DNA of 37,387 nucleotides from DASVWH01 sp036389715 (GTDB taxonomy: Bacteria; Acidobacteriota; Blastocatellia; Pyrinomonadales; Pyrinomonadaceae), in NCBI GenBank assembly GCA_036389715.1, contig DASVWH010000137.1, positions 1 to 37,387 of the forward strand, given 5' to 3'. Shown here piece by piece: positions 1 to 7,835 of the stretch (positions are counted from its first letter, which is position 1; every line of letters starts with the position of its first letter). Position numbers and translations under genes: made by a program. The notes beneath the pieces were generated by a model, which saw nothing but the letters and a program-made list of their open reading frames with translations, searched no databases and had not been told where the DNA came from.

Positions 1-64
1 GAGCGAATCATCAAGAGCCTCGCTCCACCAAGCACACAATCAGGCACAGGCTCGACCGGCAGAC

Positions 65-94
65 TTGCCGAAGAGCGACCGAAAAGGCCATAAT
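65..94 (+). promoter_or_regulatory. Candidate sigma70 promoter of the TonB-like gene
   Basis: TTGCCG at 65-70 and CATAAT at 89-94 are separated by 18 nt. The transcript would start near 101 and leave a leader of about 70 nt carrying the hairpin at 129-149. The -35 matches only four of six consensus bases, so this is a modest prediction. Confidence 0.3.
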
Positions 95-128
95 AGCGGG
101 CATTAATTTGGATTCGGCTTTACCCGCG

Positions 129-149
129 AGCGAGCCTTGAAAGCTCGCT
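129..149 (+). terminator. Hairpin in the leader of the TonB-like gene
   Basis: AGCGAGC (129-135) pairs with GCTCGCT (143-149) around a 7-nt loop, and T-rich sequence follows. It could terminate an upstream transcript or act as a leader hairpin 11 nt before the GGAG ribosome-binding site (161-164). The sequence does not decide between these. Confidence 0.35.
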
Positions 150-170
150 TTCGTGTTTATGGAGTTTTGA

Positions 171-1370
171 ATGGTGAAGGAAAAAAGATTTCATGTCGGA
201 GAACTGAGCAGCAGACTTATCTTGTCTCTCATCCTGGCGGCGGTCGCCGCGCCGCTCTCTGCGCAAAACGCGCCTGACCCCGACCCCGTCCAGAAACGGC
301 TCATGCGCGCGCGCACACTGGTCGCCGCGCACAAACTCGAAGCGGCCGCCACAGAGCTTAATTCCATTCGCACCGCGACGACCGACGATGCCGTGCGTGA
401 TGTCGCCCACATCATGCTGATGAGCATCTACCTGGAAGAGGGCGACTACATGCGTGCGCAGTCTCTGCTCGAAGAGACCTATACTTCACGCTCGGCGCAG
501 AATGAGAACTCGACGCGCACCTACTACGCACTCTCCGGCCAGGTCATCAACGGGGCGCGCGAACACCTGGGGCGCTATCGCTCCTTTGGCATCAACATCG
601 CCGACAAAGACCTGCCGCCCGAAGCCTTGAGCGACCTGGACCACATGCGCATGCTCCTGGAGCGCGTCGCAGAGCAGGCCAGGGAGATGAGCCGCCAGGA
701 CGAGAAGGGATTCGATGCGCTCGGATTGCTGGAAGAGGCCGCGACGCTGCGCGGCACGCTCTCGCGCACAAGGCAGGAGCGCCTCCAGTGGCAGACGGAA
801 GTCGCCAGCGCACGCCAGCGCCTGGCCGCTTCCGATACCCGCGTCGCTTCCATCGGCGGCATGCCCGCCGCTAACGCCGCGCGGCCAATGGCAGCGGGCA
901 CGGCTTCGCCTGGTTCTTCAACGCCGCCCGCCGCTTCGCAGCCCGTTCCCGCTCCTTCGAGCACACCGCGCCGCACTCCCGGCACAAATCAACAGAAGAC
1001 GGCTGCCGAGCCCCAGAGTCCCGTCACGGCCCGGCCCGCCGGGAACGACGCGCCGGTTGATGCGCAGCGCAGCGCCCAGGCTCAAACAGGGCAGCCCAAG
1101 CACGTCGGGTCGCTGCTCGACATCGCCACGCAGAAGGTCAATCCTTCCTATCCGACGACCGCCAAGACCGCGCGCATCACGGGGGTCGTGACCGTCTATT
1201 TGGAGATTGACGAAAGCGGCGTGGTCTCTTCCGTCCAGAGCACCAGCGGGCCGCAACTTCTCCGCCAGGCGGCGATGGACGCCGCACGGCGCTGGAAATT
1301 CCGCCCCACAATCGTTGACGGCCAGCCCATCCGCGTCGTCGGATTCATCAATTTCAACTTCACTTTGTAA
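171..1370 (+). CDS. TonB C-terminal domain protein with helical repeat N-domain
   Basis: A 399-residue envelope protein. Residues 1-32 form a signal sequence or uncleaved anchor (hydrophobic LILSLILAAVAAPLSAQ). Residues 33-230 are helical and TPR-like, with regularly spaced Ala, Leu and Glu. A Pro/Ser/Thr/Ala-rich linker spans about 235-310. The C-terminal 80 residues match the TonB_C fold: a YP motif near the start, then GVVTVYLEIDESGVV, AAMDAARRWKFRP and the closing VVGFINFNF strand. Such proteins transmit inner-membrane energy to outer-membrane receptors or act as periplasmic adaptors. No ExbB/ExbD is adjacent, so coupling to them is unproven. GGAG at 161-164 sits 6 nt before the ATG and fixes the start. 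A strong hairpin follows at 1410-1449. Domain assignment is confident; substrate and partner are unknown. Confidence 0.85.
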   Translation: MVKEKRFHVGELSSRLILSLILAAVAAPLSAQNAPDPDPVQKRLMRARTLVAAHKLEAAATELNSIRTATTDDAVRDVAHIMLMSIYLEEGDYMRAQSLLEETYTSRSAQNENSTRTYYALSGQVINGAREHLGRYRSFGINIADKDLPPEALSDLDHMRMLLERVAEQAREMSRQDEKGFDALGLLEEAATLRGTLSRTRQERLQWQTEVASARQRLAASDTRVASIGGMPAANAARPMAAGTASPGSSTPPAASQPVPAPSSTPRRTPGTNQQKTAAEPQSPVTARPAGNDAPVDAQRSAQAQTGQPKHVGSLLDIATQKVNPSYPTTAKTARITGVVTVYLEIDESGVVSSVQSTSGPQLLRQAAMDAARRWKFRPTIVDGQPIRVVGFINFNFTL

Positions 1371-1409
1371 GCCCCTGGGGGCTTCCGCCAACTGGCCTCG
1401 AAGCATTTC

Positions 1410-1449
1410 ACGGATAACGCTCTTGTTTCCAAGTTTGAGCGTTATCCGT
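1410..1449 (+). terminator. Rho-independent terminator after the TonB-like gene
   Basis: A perfect 13-bp stem, 1410-1422 against 1437-1449 (core CGGATAACGCTC), encloses a 14-nt loop and is followed by T-rich sequence. It lies 40 nt after the TonB-like stop and 26 nt before the -35 of the SUF promoter, so it insulates the two units. The T tract is interrupted, so termination efficiency is uncertain. Confidence 0.65.
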
Positions 1450-1474
1450 TTCATTTATAAGCGTTTATTCAATC

Positions 1475-1502
1475 TTGACATAAAAGTAAGGTATGTTAAA
1501 AT
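1475..1502 (+). promoter_or_regulatory. SUF operon promoter
   Basis: A consensus -35 TTGACA (1475-1480), a 16-nt spacer and a near-consensus -10 TAAAAT (1497-1502). Transcription should begin near 1509, inside the palindrome at 1507-1522, so a bound repressor there would block initiation. No comparable promoter is obvious between the suf genes, consistent with one transcript. Confidence 0.7.
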
Positions 1503-1506
1503 AGCG

Positions 1507-1522
1507 CTGAATCAGGATTCAG
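1507..1522. promoter_or_regulatory. Candidate Rrf2 operator palindrome
   Basis: A perfect inverted repeat, CTGAATC-AG-GATTCAG, centred near the predicted transcription start. Rrf2/IscR-type dimers bind partly symmetric sites overlapping their own promoter, so this is the natural operator for the downstream regulator. The sequence does not match the classic E. coli IscR type 1 site, so the assignment rests on symmetry and position. Confidence 0.5.
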
Positions 1523-1550
1523 TTGGGTTTATCTCGAAGGAGTTAGCAAG

Positions 1551-2036
1551 ATGAGGGTCTCGGCCCAGGAAGAATACGGTCTGCGCTGCCTGGTGCAATT
1601 GGCTCACCTGGAACAGGGCGAGTCGCTGACGCTTTCGCAAATCGCCAAGCGCGAGGGCATCTCGGCGGCCAACGCGGGCAAGCTGCTCTGGATTTTAAAT
1701 AAGGCCGGGCTGGTGCAATCCCTGCGCGGCACTAAGGGCGGGTATCAACTGGCGCGTCCGGCCTCGGAGATTCGTCTGAGCGAAGTGATTAAGGTGCTCG
1801 ACGAGGACGAGGTGACGGAGCATTGCAAGAGCTATACGGGCGTGCTCGACGTTTGCGTTCACACGAGCGATTGCGGCATTCGGCCCGTCATTCTGGGCCT
1901 GCATGAGATCGTCCAGAATGCTTTGTCGCAGGTCACGCTGGCGCAGCTGGTCGGGCCGGAGGCGAACGTGGATGCGACGCTCCACCAGATTCAGAAATTG
2001 CAGGAGCAGCTCAATCCGACCGAGCGATTCATTTAA
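1551..2036 (+). CDS. Rrf2-family Fe-S cluster regulator of the SUF operon
   Basis: A 161-residue Rrf2/IscR-type repressor. The N-terminal winged helix (about 1-70) carries the family signatures SLTLSQIAKREGIS and LRGTKGGYQLARP. A three-cysteine cluster-binding loop follows: C92, C102 and C108. E. coli IscR uses C92, C98 and C104, so the first spacing is longer here. Proteins of this class bind a [2Fe-2S] cluster and report Fe-S sufficiency by repressing the isc or suf genes. AAGGAG (1537-1542) lies 8 nt before the ATG. It is the first gene of the operon, 75 nt before sufB, so autoregulation through the palindrome at 1507-1522 is expected. Cluster binding is inferred from the cysteines. Confidence 0.92.
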   Translation: MRVSAQEEYGLRCLVQLAHLEQGESLTLSQIAKREGISAANAGKLLWILNKAGLVQSLRGTKGGYQLARPASEIRLSEVIKVLDEDEVTEHCKSYTGVLDVCVHTSDCGIRPVILGLHEIVQNALSQVTLAQLVGPEANVDATLHQIQKLQEQLNPTERFI

Positions 2037-2111
2037 ATCGAGTTTGACGAGAACGATTATTCTCTCTACGGACGAAAGGCGGCTTCCCCTAAAACGAAGC
2101 AGGAAAATAAG

Positions 2112-3548
2112 ATGAGTACTATCGAGGCACTTGCCAGCAAGGAATACAAATACGGATTCGTGACCGACATCGAGGCGGACATGATTCCGAGAGGACTCAG
2201 CGAAGAGACGATTCGCCTGATCTCTGCCAAAAAGGGTGAGCCCGACTGGATGCTGGAATTCCGTCTCAAGGCCTATCGCCACTGGCTGACGATGGAGGAG
2301 CCCAAGCATTGGCCCAATCTCAAGTATCCGGCCGTGGATTACCAGGACATCATTTACTACAGCGCGCCGAAGCAGAAGGCGACGAAGGCCAGCCTGGACG
2401 AAGTTGACCCGGAACTGCTCAGGACTTTCGAGAAGCTCGGCATCCCCTTGCAGGAGCAGAAGCAGCTGGCCAACGTCGCGGTTGACGCGGTCTTCGATTC
2501 GGTCTCGGTCGCGACGACCTACAAGGAGAAGCTGAAAAAGGCCGGGGTGATTTTCTGCTCCTTTTCCGAAGCGGTGCAGGAATACCCGGAGCTTATCAGG
2601 AAATACCTGGGCACGGTCGTGCCGACCAACGACAACTACTTCGCGGCGCTCAACAGCGCGGTCTTCACGGACGGCTCTTTCTGTTTCATCCCGAAGGGCG
2701 TGCGCTCGCCGATGGAGCTTTCGACCTACTTCCGCATCAACAATTCGGAGTCTGGCCAGTTCGAGCGCACGCTGATCGTCGCGGAAGAGGGCGCATACGT
2801 TTCCTACCTCGAAGGCTGTACCGCGCCGAAGTTCGATAAGAACCAGCTTCACGCGGCGGTGGTCGAGCTGGTCGCGCTCGACGATGCGGAGATTAAGTAT
2901 TCGACGGTGCAGAACTGGTACGCGGGCGACGAAGAGGGCCGGGGCGGCATTTACAACTTCGTTACCAAGCGCGGCAAATGCGCCGGGCGCAACTCGAAGA
3001 TTTCCTGGACGCAGGTCGAGACGGGCTCGGCCATCACCTGGAAATATCCTTCCTGCATTCTGCTGGGCGACAATTCCATCGGCGAGTTCTATTCCGTCGC
3101 GCTGACGAACCACGCGCAGCAGGCCGACACCGGCACGAAGATGATTCATCTCGGCAAGAATACGCGCTCGACGATCATCTCGAAGGGCATCTCGGCCGGA
3201 CGCTCGAACAACAGTTATCGCGGGCTGGTCAAAGTGATGCCGAAGGCCGAGGGCGCGCGTAACTATACGCAGTGCGATTCGATGCTCATCGGCTCCCGCT
3301 GCGGCGCGAACACGTTCCCTTACATAGAGGTGATGAACAACAGCTCGAAGGTCGAGCACGAAGCCTCGACCTCCAAGATCAGCGAAGAGCAGTTGTTCTA
3401 CCTGCAACAGCGCGGCATCTCGCAGGAGGACGCCATCTCGCTCATCATCAACGGTTTCTGCAAGGATGTCTTCATTCACCTGCCGATGGAGTTTGCCGTC
3501 GAGGCAACGCGCCTGCTCGGATTGAAGCTCGAAGGCAGCGTCGGATAA
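2112..3548 (+). CDS. sufB: Fe-S cluster assembly scaffold SufB
   Basis: A 478-residue SufB, full length for the family. It is the scaffold subunit of the cytosolic SufBC2D complex on which clusters are assembled and then passed to apo-proteins. Visible signatures: the N-terminal helix ending in DWMLEFRLKAYRHW, FCFIPKGVRSP in the beta-helix domain, KMIHLGKNTRSTIISKGIS, the conserved Cys in TQCDSMLIG, and the C-terminal VEHEASTSKI and LIINGFCKDVF. Start: AGGA at 2101-2104 precedes the ATG by 7 nt. It is followed by an 81-nt spacer containing a phased palindrome before sufC. Confidence 0.97.
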   Translation: MSTIEALASKEYKYGFVTDIEADMIPRGLSEETIRLISAKKGEPDWMLEFRLKAYRHWLTMEEPKHWPNLKYPAVDYQDIIYYSAPKQKATKASLDEVDPELLRTFEKLGIPLQEQKQLANVAVDAVFDSVSVATTYKEKLKKAGVIFCSFSEAVQEYPELIRKYLGTVVPTNDNYFAALNSAVFTDGSFCFIPKGVRSPMELSTYFRINNSESGQFERTLIVAEEGAYVSYLEGCTAPKFDKNQLHAAVVELVALDDAEIKYSTVQNWYAGDEEGRGGIYNFVTKRGKCAGRNSKISWTQVETGSAITWKYPSCILLGDNSIGEFYSVALTNHAQQADTGTKMIHLGKNTRSTIISKGISAGRSNNSYRGLVKVMPKAEGARNYTQCDSMLIGSRCGANTFPYIEVMNNSSKVEHEASTSKISEEQLFYLQQRGISQEDAISLIINGFCKDVFIHLPMEFAVEATRLLGLKLEGSVG

Positions 3549-3551
3549 GAA

Positions 3552-3611
3552 CGGGTGACGGCGACCAGCGGCCTGCGGTTTAAAGCCGCTCCCTGTCCTC
3601 TGTCCCCGGAT
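3552..3611. repeat. Phased imperfect palindrome between sufB and sufC
   Basis: AGCGGC (3567-3572) faces GCCGCT (3585-3590). Outside this core the left flank (GGTGACG, GCGACC) and right flank (CCCTGTC, CTCTGTC, CCCGGAT) look like mutually complementary units of about seven bases. It lies upstream of the true sufC start and is probably untranslated. In this copy the symmetry is imperfect and may be partly chance. Confidence 0.35.
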
Positions 3612-3629
3612 TTACGGAGTAAATTTATC

Positions 3630-4412
3630 GTGTTAGAGATTCGAGATTTGCATGCGACTGTTGACGGCAAGGAGATTCTGAAGGGAATCAACCTGACCAT
3701 CAAGCGGGGCGAGGTGCACGCCATCATGGGGCCCAACGGCTCCGGGAAATCAACCCTGGCCAAGGTGCTGGCGGGACATCCGTCGTATCAAGTGTCGCAG
3801 GGAGAGGTGCTCTACGAGGGGCGCAACCTGTTGGAGCTAGCGCCCGACGAGCGCGCGCGCGAGGGCATCTTTCTGGCGTTTCAATACCCGATAGAAGTTC
3901 CGGGCGTCTCGAACGCGCAGTTTCTGCGCCTCGCCTACAACGAGAAGCGCAAGCACCTGGGCGAAGAAGAGCTTGACCCGCTTGAGTTCAAGGACCTGCT
4001 CAAAGAGCGCGCGAAGATCGTCGAGATGGAGGCGAGCTTTATGACTCGCGCCGTCAACGAAGGGTTCTCCGGCGGCGAGAAGAAGCGCAACGAGATTTTG
4101 CAGATGGCCGTCCTCGAACCGAAGCTGGCCGTGCTTGACGAGACGGATTCGGGCCTCGACATAGATGCGCTGCGCATCGTCGCGGGCGGCGTCAACAAGT
4201 TGCGCAACTCCGACAACGCGATCATCCTCGTGACGCACTACCAGCGGCTGCTCAACTACATCGTTCCCGATTATGTGCATGTCCTGGCGGGCGGGCGCAT
4301 CGTCCGCGAGGGCGGCAAAGAGCTGGCCCTGGAGCTTGAGGAAAAAGGCTACGACTGGATTAGGGCGAGCGCGGCAGGCACGGGCTCTGCGGGCGCTGCG
4401 CAGGTGAGTTAA
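3630..4412 (+). CDS. sufC: Fe-S assembly ATPase SufC
   Basis: A 260-residue ABC-type ATPase that powers conformational change in the SufBC2D scaffold; it is cytosolic, not a transporter. From the GTG start: Walker A GPNGSGKST (34-42), ABC signature FSGGEKKRNE (from about 146), Walker B LAVLDETDSGLD (166-177) and the switch His in LVTHYQR. I chose GTG at 3630 because GGAG (3616-3619) lies 10 nt upstream and the product begins LEIRDLHATVDG, as SufC proteins do. An in-frame ATG at 3555 would add 25 residues encoded by the intergenic palindrome, with no family counterpart. The stop is 3 nt before sufD, so the two are probably translationally coupled. Confidence 0.96.
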   Translation: MLEIRDLHATVDGKEILKGINLTIKRGEVHAIMGPNGSGKSTLAKVLAGHPSYQVSQGEVLYEGRNLLELAPDERAREGIFLAFQYPIEVPGVSNAQFLRLAYNEKRKHLGEEELDPLEFKDLLKERAKIVEMEASFMTRAVNEGFSGGEKKRNEILQMAVLEPKLAVLDETDSGLDIDALRIVAGGVNKLRNSDNAIILVTHYQRLLNYIVPDYVHVLAGGRIVREGGKELALELEEKGYDWIRASAAGTGSAGAAQVS

Positions 4413-4415
4413 AGA

Positions 4416-5771
4416 ATGGTGTCCCCAGCAGCGACAGAAAAAAGCGGCTACGCGGAAGCGTTTCGCGGGCTACGGGAGAGGCTGCGCGCGGGCGGCGGCC
4501 CGGCCTGGCTCGAACAGTTGCGCGAGCGTGCCTTCGGCAGCTTCGAGCGTTCGGGTTTTCCTTCAATCAACAACGAAGAGTGGAAGTACACGAACGTTGC
4601 GCCGATTGCGAAAGCGCAGTTTGAGCCATCACCTGAAGGTCAGGCAGGCGCTGGCGCTCTCGATGCGTCCGAGCTGCGGCCCTTCGCTTACGCGGAAGCA
4701 GGCCAAAGCCGCCTGGTCTTCGTCAACGGTTTCTATCGCGCGGAGCTGTCGGCGGTCGAAGCCCTGCCGCCGGGCGTCGTGGCGGCAGACCTTAACGAAG
4801 CCCTGAGAGACGACGGCCATGCAGCGCTGATGCGCGCGCACCTGGAGCGCCGGGCGGGTGATGACGGGAACGCTTTCACCGCGCTCAACACGGCCTTTTT
4901 CGCGGGCGGGGCGTTTCTCTTAATCCCGCGCGGCGTGAAGGTCGAAGCGCCCGTTCACCTGCTCTTCCTCGCGGATAACAGGCAGGCCGGGGGGGTGCTC
5001 TCGTCGCCGCGCGTGCTGGTTGTCGCCGAGCGCGACAGTGCTGCGACCCTGATAGAGAGCTATGAGAGCCTCGGCGACGGCCCTTACCTGACGAACACGG
5101 TCGTCGAGCTTGTGCTGGCCGAGGGCGCGGAACTGGAGCATTACAAAGTCCAGCGTGAGAGCCTGGAAGCCTTTCACGTGGCGACGACGAATGCCGGGCT
5201 CGGGCGCAACAGCCGCTACAATTCGACGGCCATCACGCTCGGCGCGGGGCTCTCGCGTCACGACATCAACGTCGTGCTGGACCAGGAAGGCGCGGAGTGT
5301 TGGGTTGACGGCCTCTATCTCGTCGGGACGGGCCAGCACACGGACACGCATTCCGTGATAGACCACCGCCGTCCGCATTGCACCAGTCACCAGCTTTACA
5401 AGGGCATCCTGGACGGCAAATCGCGGGCCGTCTTTAACGGGAAAATCTTCGTCCGCGAAGGCGCGCAGCAGACCGATGCCAGGCAGGCGAACAGGAACCT
5501 GCTGCTCTCGAACGAGGCGCGGGTGGATACCAAGCCGCAACTGGAAATATTTGCCGACGACGTGAAGTGCGCGCACGGCGCGACCGTCGGGCAGCTCGAA
5601 GAGGAAGAGCTTTTCTACCTCTCCAGCCGCGGGCTGCACCCGGACATCGCGCGCAACCTGCTGACCTATGGCTTTGCCGAAGAGGTGATAGACAAGATCA
5701 AGCTCGAATCCATCAAGGCGCAACTGGACGAAGCGGTCCTGAACCGGCTTCAGGCGCGACTGGAAGCATGA
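4416..5771 (+). CDS. sufD: Fe-S assembly scaffold partner SufD
   Basis: A 451-residue SufD, paralogue of SufB and its partner in SufBC2D, needed for iron entry. Signatures: N-terminal GFPSINNEEWKYTNVAPIAK, FLLIPRGVKVEAPVHLLF in the beta-helix, HSVIDHRRPHCTSHQLYKG, the conserved NGKIFVREGAQQTDA, and the C-terminal KCAHGATVGQLEEEELFYL with the conserved Cys and His. The ATG follows the sufC stop by 3 nt. A 123-nt spacer separates it from sufS. Confidence 0.96.
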   Translation: MVSPAATEKSGYAEAFRGLRERLRAGGGPAWLEQLRERAFGSFERSGFPSINNEEWKYTNVAPIAKAQFEPSPEGQAGAGALDASELRPFAYAEAGQSRLVFVNGFYRAELSAVEALPPGVVAADLNEALRDDGHAALMRAHLERRAGDDGNAFTALNTAFFAGGAFLLIPRGVKVEAPVHLLFLADNRQAGGVLSSPRVLVVAERDSAATLIESYESLGDGPYLTNTVVELVLAEGAELEHYKVQRESLEAFHVATTNAGLGRNSRYNSTAITLGAGLSRHDINVVLDQEGAECWVDGLYLVGTGQHTDTHSVIDHRRPHCTSHQLYKGILDGKSRAVFNGKIFVREGAQQTDARQANRNLLLSNEARVDTKPQLEIFADDVKCAHGATVGQLEEEELFYLSSRGLHPDIARNLLTYGFAEEVIDKIKLESIKAQLDEAVLNRLQARLEA

Positions 5772-5894
5772 GAAGCAAGCGTGAAGTGTCACAAGAGGGA
5801 AAGGTGAAAGAGCGCCCTTCGAGTTCGGAAGGCCGCAGCCGGAAGGGCAGGGTTGGAAACGACTCTTTTCAGCCCGTGTGCCTGTGAGGTCTAG
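5772..5894. repeat. sufD-sufS spacer with weak phased palindrome
   Basis: GCCCTTC (5814-5820) faces GAAGGGC (5842-5848). Purine-rich sequence on the left (GTGAAAGAG) is roughly complementary to CTCTTTTCAG on the right. A 39-codon reading frame (ATG 5768, overlapping the sufD stop, to 5887) crosses it, but its product is basic, Ser-rich and resembles no known protein. I read the stretch as non-coding, probably a degraded member of the phased palindromes seen elsewhere. Confidence 0.3.
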
Positions 5895-7163
5895 ATGATA
5901 GCTACAGAGAAGTCTTTAGAGTTGAACGAAGCGACGGGCAATGCAGCTTGGGATGTCGAGCGCGTTCGCAGGGATTTTCCCGTGCTTCGCCAGACGGTCA
6001 ACGGCAAGCCGCTCGTCTACCTGGATAACGCGGCGTCTTCGCAGGTTCCGCAGCTCGTCATTGATCGCGGGAGCGCCTATCTGGAGCAGGAACACTCCAA
6101 CATTCATCGCGGCGTTCATTACCTGAGCCAGCGCGCGACGACCGCTTATGAAGGCGCTAGAGAGAAGGTCAAGCGCTTCATCAACGCGCGCGACGTGAAG
6201 GAATGCATCTTCGTGCGCGGCGCGACCGAGGGCATCAACCTGGTGATGCACGGCTACGGCCGCAAATTCGTCGGCCCCGGCGACGAGGTCATCATCTCCG
6301 CGATGGAGCATCACGCCAATATCGTTCCCTGGCAGATGCTCTGCGAGGAGAAGGGCGCGCGCCTGCGCGTGATTCCGATGAACGATGCGGGCGAACTGCT
6401 GCTCGACGAGTACGACGCGCTCCTCAACGAGCGCACGAAGATCGTCGCCATCAATCACATCTCCAACGCGCTCGGCACGATCAATCCCGTCGGGGAGATG
6501 ATCGCCCGCGCGCATCAGTACGGCGTGCCCGTGCTGGTTGACGGTGCACAGAGCGCGCCGCACATGACCGTGGACGTGCAGGCGATGGACTGCGATTTCT
6601 ACGCTTTCTCGGGCCATAAGATGTTTGCGCCTACGGGCAGCGGCGTCGTCTACGGCAAGGCGGAGCTGCTGGAAAAGATGAACCCGTTTCAGGGCGGCGG
6701 CGACATGATTCGCTCCGTCACGTTTGAAAAGACGACCTACGCGGAGCTGCCCAATAAGTTCGAGGCCGGGACTCCGGCCATCGCTTCGCAGATCGGACTG
6801 GGCGCGGCCATTGATTATTTGAACAGCATCGGGCGCGAGCGTGCGGTCGCCTACGAGCAGGAGCTGCTGCGCTATGCGACCGAGAAGCTCAGCGCCATCG
6901 AGGGCGTGCGCATCATCGGCACGGCGCGCGAAAAGGCAAGCGTGCTCTCGTTTGTCATAGAGAGCGTTCACCCGCACGACATCGGCACGATTCTCGACCA
7001 GGAGGGCATCGCGGTGCGCGCCGGGCATCACTGCGCCCAGCCCGTGATGAAGCGTCTCAACGTCCCGGCCACGGCCCGCGCTTCCTTCGCCTTCTACAAC
7101 ACCCGGCAGGAGATAGACGCGCTCGCACGAGCCATCGAAAAAGTCATAGAGGTCTTTTCGTAA
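5895..7163 (+). CDS. sufS: Cysteine desulfurase SufS
   Basis: A 422-residue class II (SufS/CsdA-type) PLP enzyme that removes sulfur from cysteine as a persulfide for cluster assembly. Visible: YLDNAASSQVP at the N-terminus, HRGVHYLS, the PLP-binding EHHANIVPW and VDGAQSAPH, lysine K242 in FSGHKMFAPTGSG (Schiff base) and catalytic C380 in RAGHHCAQP. The short SufS-type active-site loop fits use of SufU as sulfur acceptor, and SufU is the next gene. GAGG (5886-5889) precedes the ATG by 5 nt. Its TAA stop (7161-7163) lies within the stem of the ATTTACC element at 7159-7227. Confidence 0.97.
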   Translation: MIATEKSLELNEATGNAAWDVERVRRDFPVLRQTVNGKPLVYLDNAASSQVPQLVIDRGSAYLEQEHSNIHRGVHYLSQRATTAYEGAREKVKRFINARDVKECIFVRGATEGINLVMHGYGRKFVGPGDEVIISAMEHHANIVPWQMLCEEKGARLRVIPMNDAGELLLDEYDALLNERTKIVAINHISNALGTINPVGEMIARAHQYGVPVLVDGAQSAPHMTVDVQAMDCDFYAFSGHKMFAPTGSGVVYGKAELLEKMNPFQGGGDMIRSVTFEKTTYAELPNKFEAGTPAIASQIGLGAAIDYLNSIGRERAVAYEQELLRYATEKLSAIEGVRIIGTAREKASVLSFVIESVHPHDIGTILDQEGIAVRAGHHCAQPVMKRLNVPATARASFAFYNTRQEIDALARAIEKVIEVFS

Positions 7164-7227
7164 ATGGTCAATAGAAGCACGGTTTTTCTCTTATCCATTT
7201 ACGATTTACCATTTACCATTTACCATT
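7159..7227 (+). repeat. ATTTACC heptamer element between sufS and sufU
   Basis: CGTAAATGG (7159-7167) pairs perfectly with CCATTTACG (7195-7203) around a 27-nt loop. The right arm continues as a tandem 7-nt array: ATTTACG (7197-7203), then ATTTACC at 7204, 7211 and 7218. It shares TCTTATC-Y-ATTTAC with the element at 30382-30466 when both are read in the direction of transcription. The low GC stands out from the flanking genes. The sufS stop codon is inside the left arm and the array ends 5 nt before the sufU ATG. Confidence 0.75.
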
Positions 7228-7231
7228 AAAC

Positions 7232-7696
7232 ATGTCTGAACTGAGTGAGCTTTACCAGCAGGTCATCCTGGACCACAATAAGAAGCCGCGAAACTTTCGT
7301 AAGCTGGAGGGCGCGAACCGGACCGCCGAGGGGTTCAATCCGCTGTGCGGCGACCAGTTGACCGTCTACATGCAGCTTGACGGCGATGTCGTGACCGACA
7401 TCAGCTTTGAAGGGTCCGGCTGCGCCATCTCGAAGGCGGCGGCGAGCATGATGACGCAGAGCGTCAAGGGCAAGAGCAGGCAGGAGGCCGAGACGCTCTT
7501 TGAAGAGTTTCACAGGATGGTGACGGGCGAGCTGGACCTGGAAGCGACGCCGAACAATCTGGGCCGCCTGACGATCTTCTCGGGCGTGCGCGAATTCCCG
7601 GCGCGCGTCAAATGCGCGAGCCTTTCCTGGCACACGATGCACGCCGCGCTGAAGGGCGAAGAGACGGTCTCGACCGAAGGCTCGGATGCCTTCTAA
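7232..7696 (+). CDS. sufU: Zinc-dependent sulfurtransferase SufU
   Basis: A 154-residue SufU, the IscU-like protein that in SUF systems takes persulfide sulfur from SufS rather than serving as a scaffold. Zinc and sulfur ligands are present: C39 and D41 in NPLCGDQ, C64 in GSGCAISKAAASMM and C128 in RVKCASLSWHTM. The 18-21 residue insertion between the second and third cysteines (GELDLEATPNNLGRL region), typical of SufU, is present. No Shine-Dalgarno sequence is visible: the 25 nt before ATG 7232 are the ATTTACC array, so initiation probably depends on unstructured AT-rich RNA or coupling to sufS. It is the last gene of the operon. Confidence 0.95.
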   Translation: MSELSELYQQVILDHNKKPRNFRKLEGANRTAEGFNPLCGDQLTVYMQLDGDVVTDISFEGSGCAISKAAASMMTQSVKGKSRQEAETLFEEFHRMVTGELDLEATPNNLGRLTIFSGVREFPARVKCASLSWHTMHAALKGEETVSTEGSDAF

Positions 7697-7734
7697 CTTC
7701 AACATTTGTCTCTGGATAGGACGCTTTCGGCAGC

Positions 7735-7763
7735 TTGACCTGCGGCCGGTTTGCTGGTAAAAA
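7735..7763 (+). promoter_or_regulatory. Candidate promoter of the secreted nuclease gene
   Basis: TTGACC (7735-7740), a 17-nt spacer and TAAAAA (7758-7763) lie between sufU and the GTG start at 7836. Spacing is ideal and only one -35 base departs from consensus. It would separate the 3.6-kb nuclease gene from the SUF operon. I see no clear terminator directly after sufU. Confidence 0.45.
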
Positions 7764-7835
7764 TCATCTTCCATCGCGCGCGTTTCTTCCTAAGAGAAAC
7801 TTAACTCATCCGCTTAACCTGAAAGGAAATCCATA

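Noticed and set aside
171..1370. Calling the first gene tonB
   Set aside because: It has the TonB C-terminal domain, but the signal-like N-terminus and helical-repeat domain, with no exbBD beside it, do not show it is the energy transducer itself.
1695..3479. 594-codon open frame antisense to rrf2 and sufB
   Set aside because: It mirrors the SufB coding frame, is rich in Arg, Leu and Val as expected of high-GC antisense frames, has no domain and lies over a strongly conserved gene.
5768..5887. 39-codon frame overlapping the sufD stop
   Set aside because: The ATGA overlap looks like coupling, but the product is low complexity, has no homologous look and is read through a weak palindrome. I left it as spacer.
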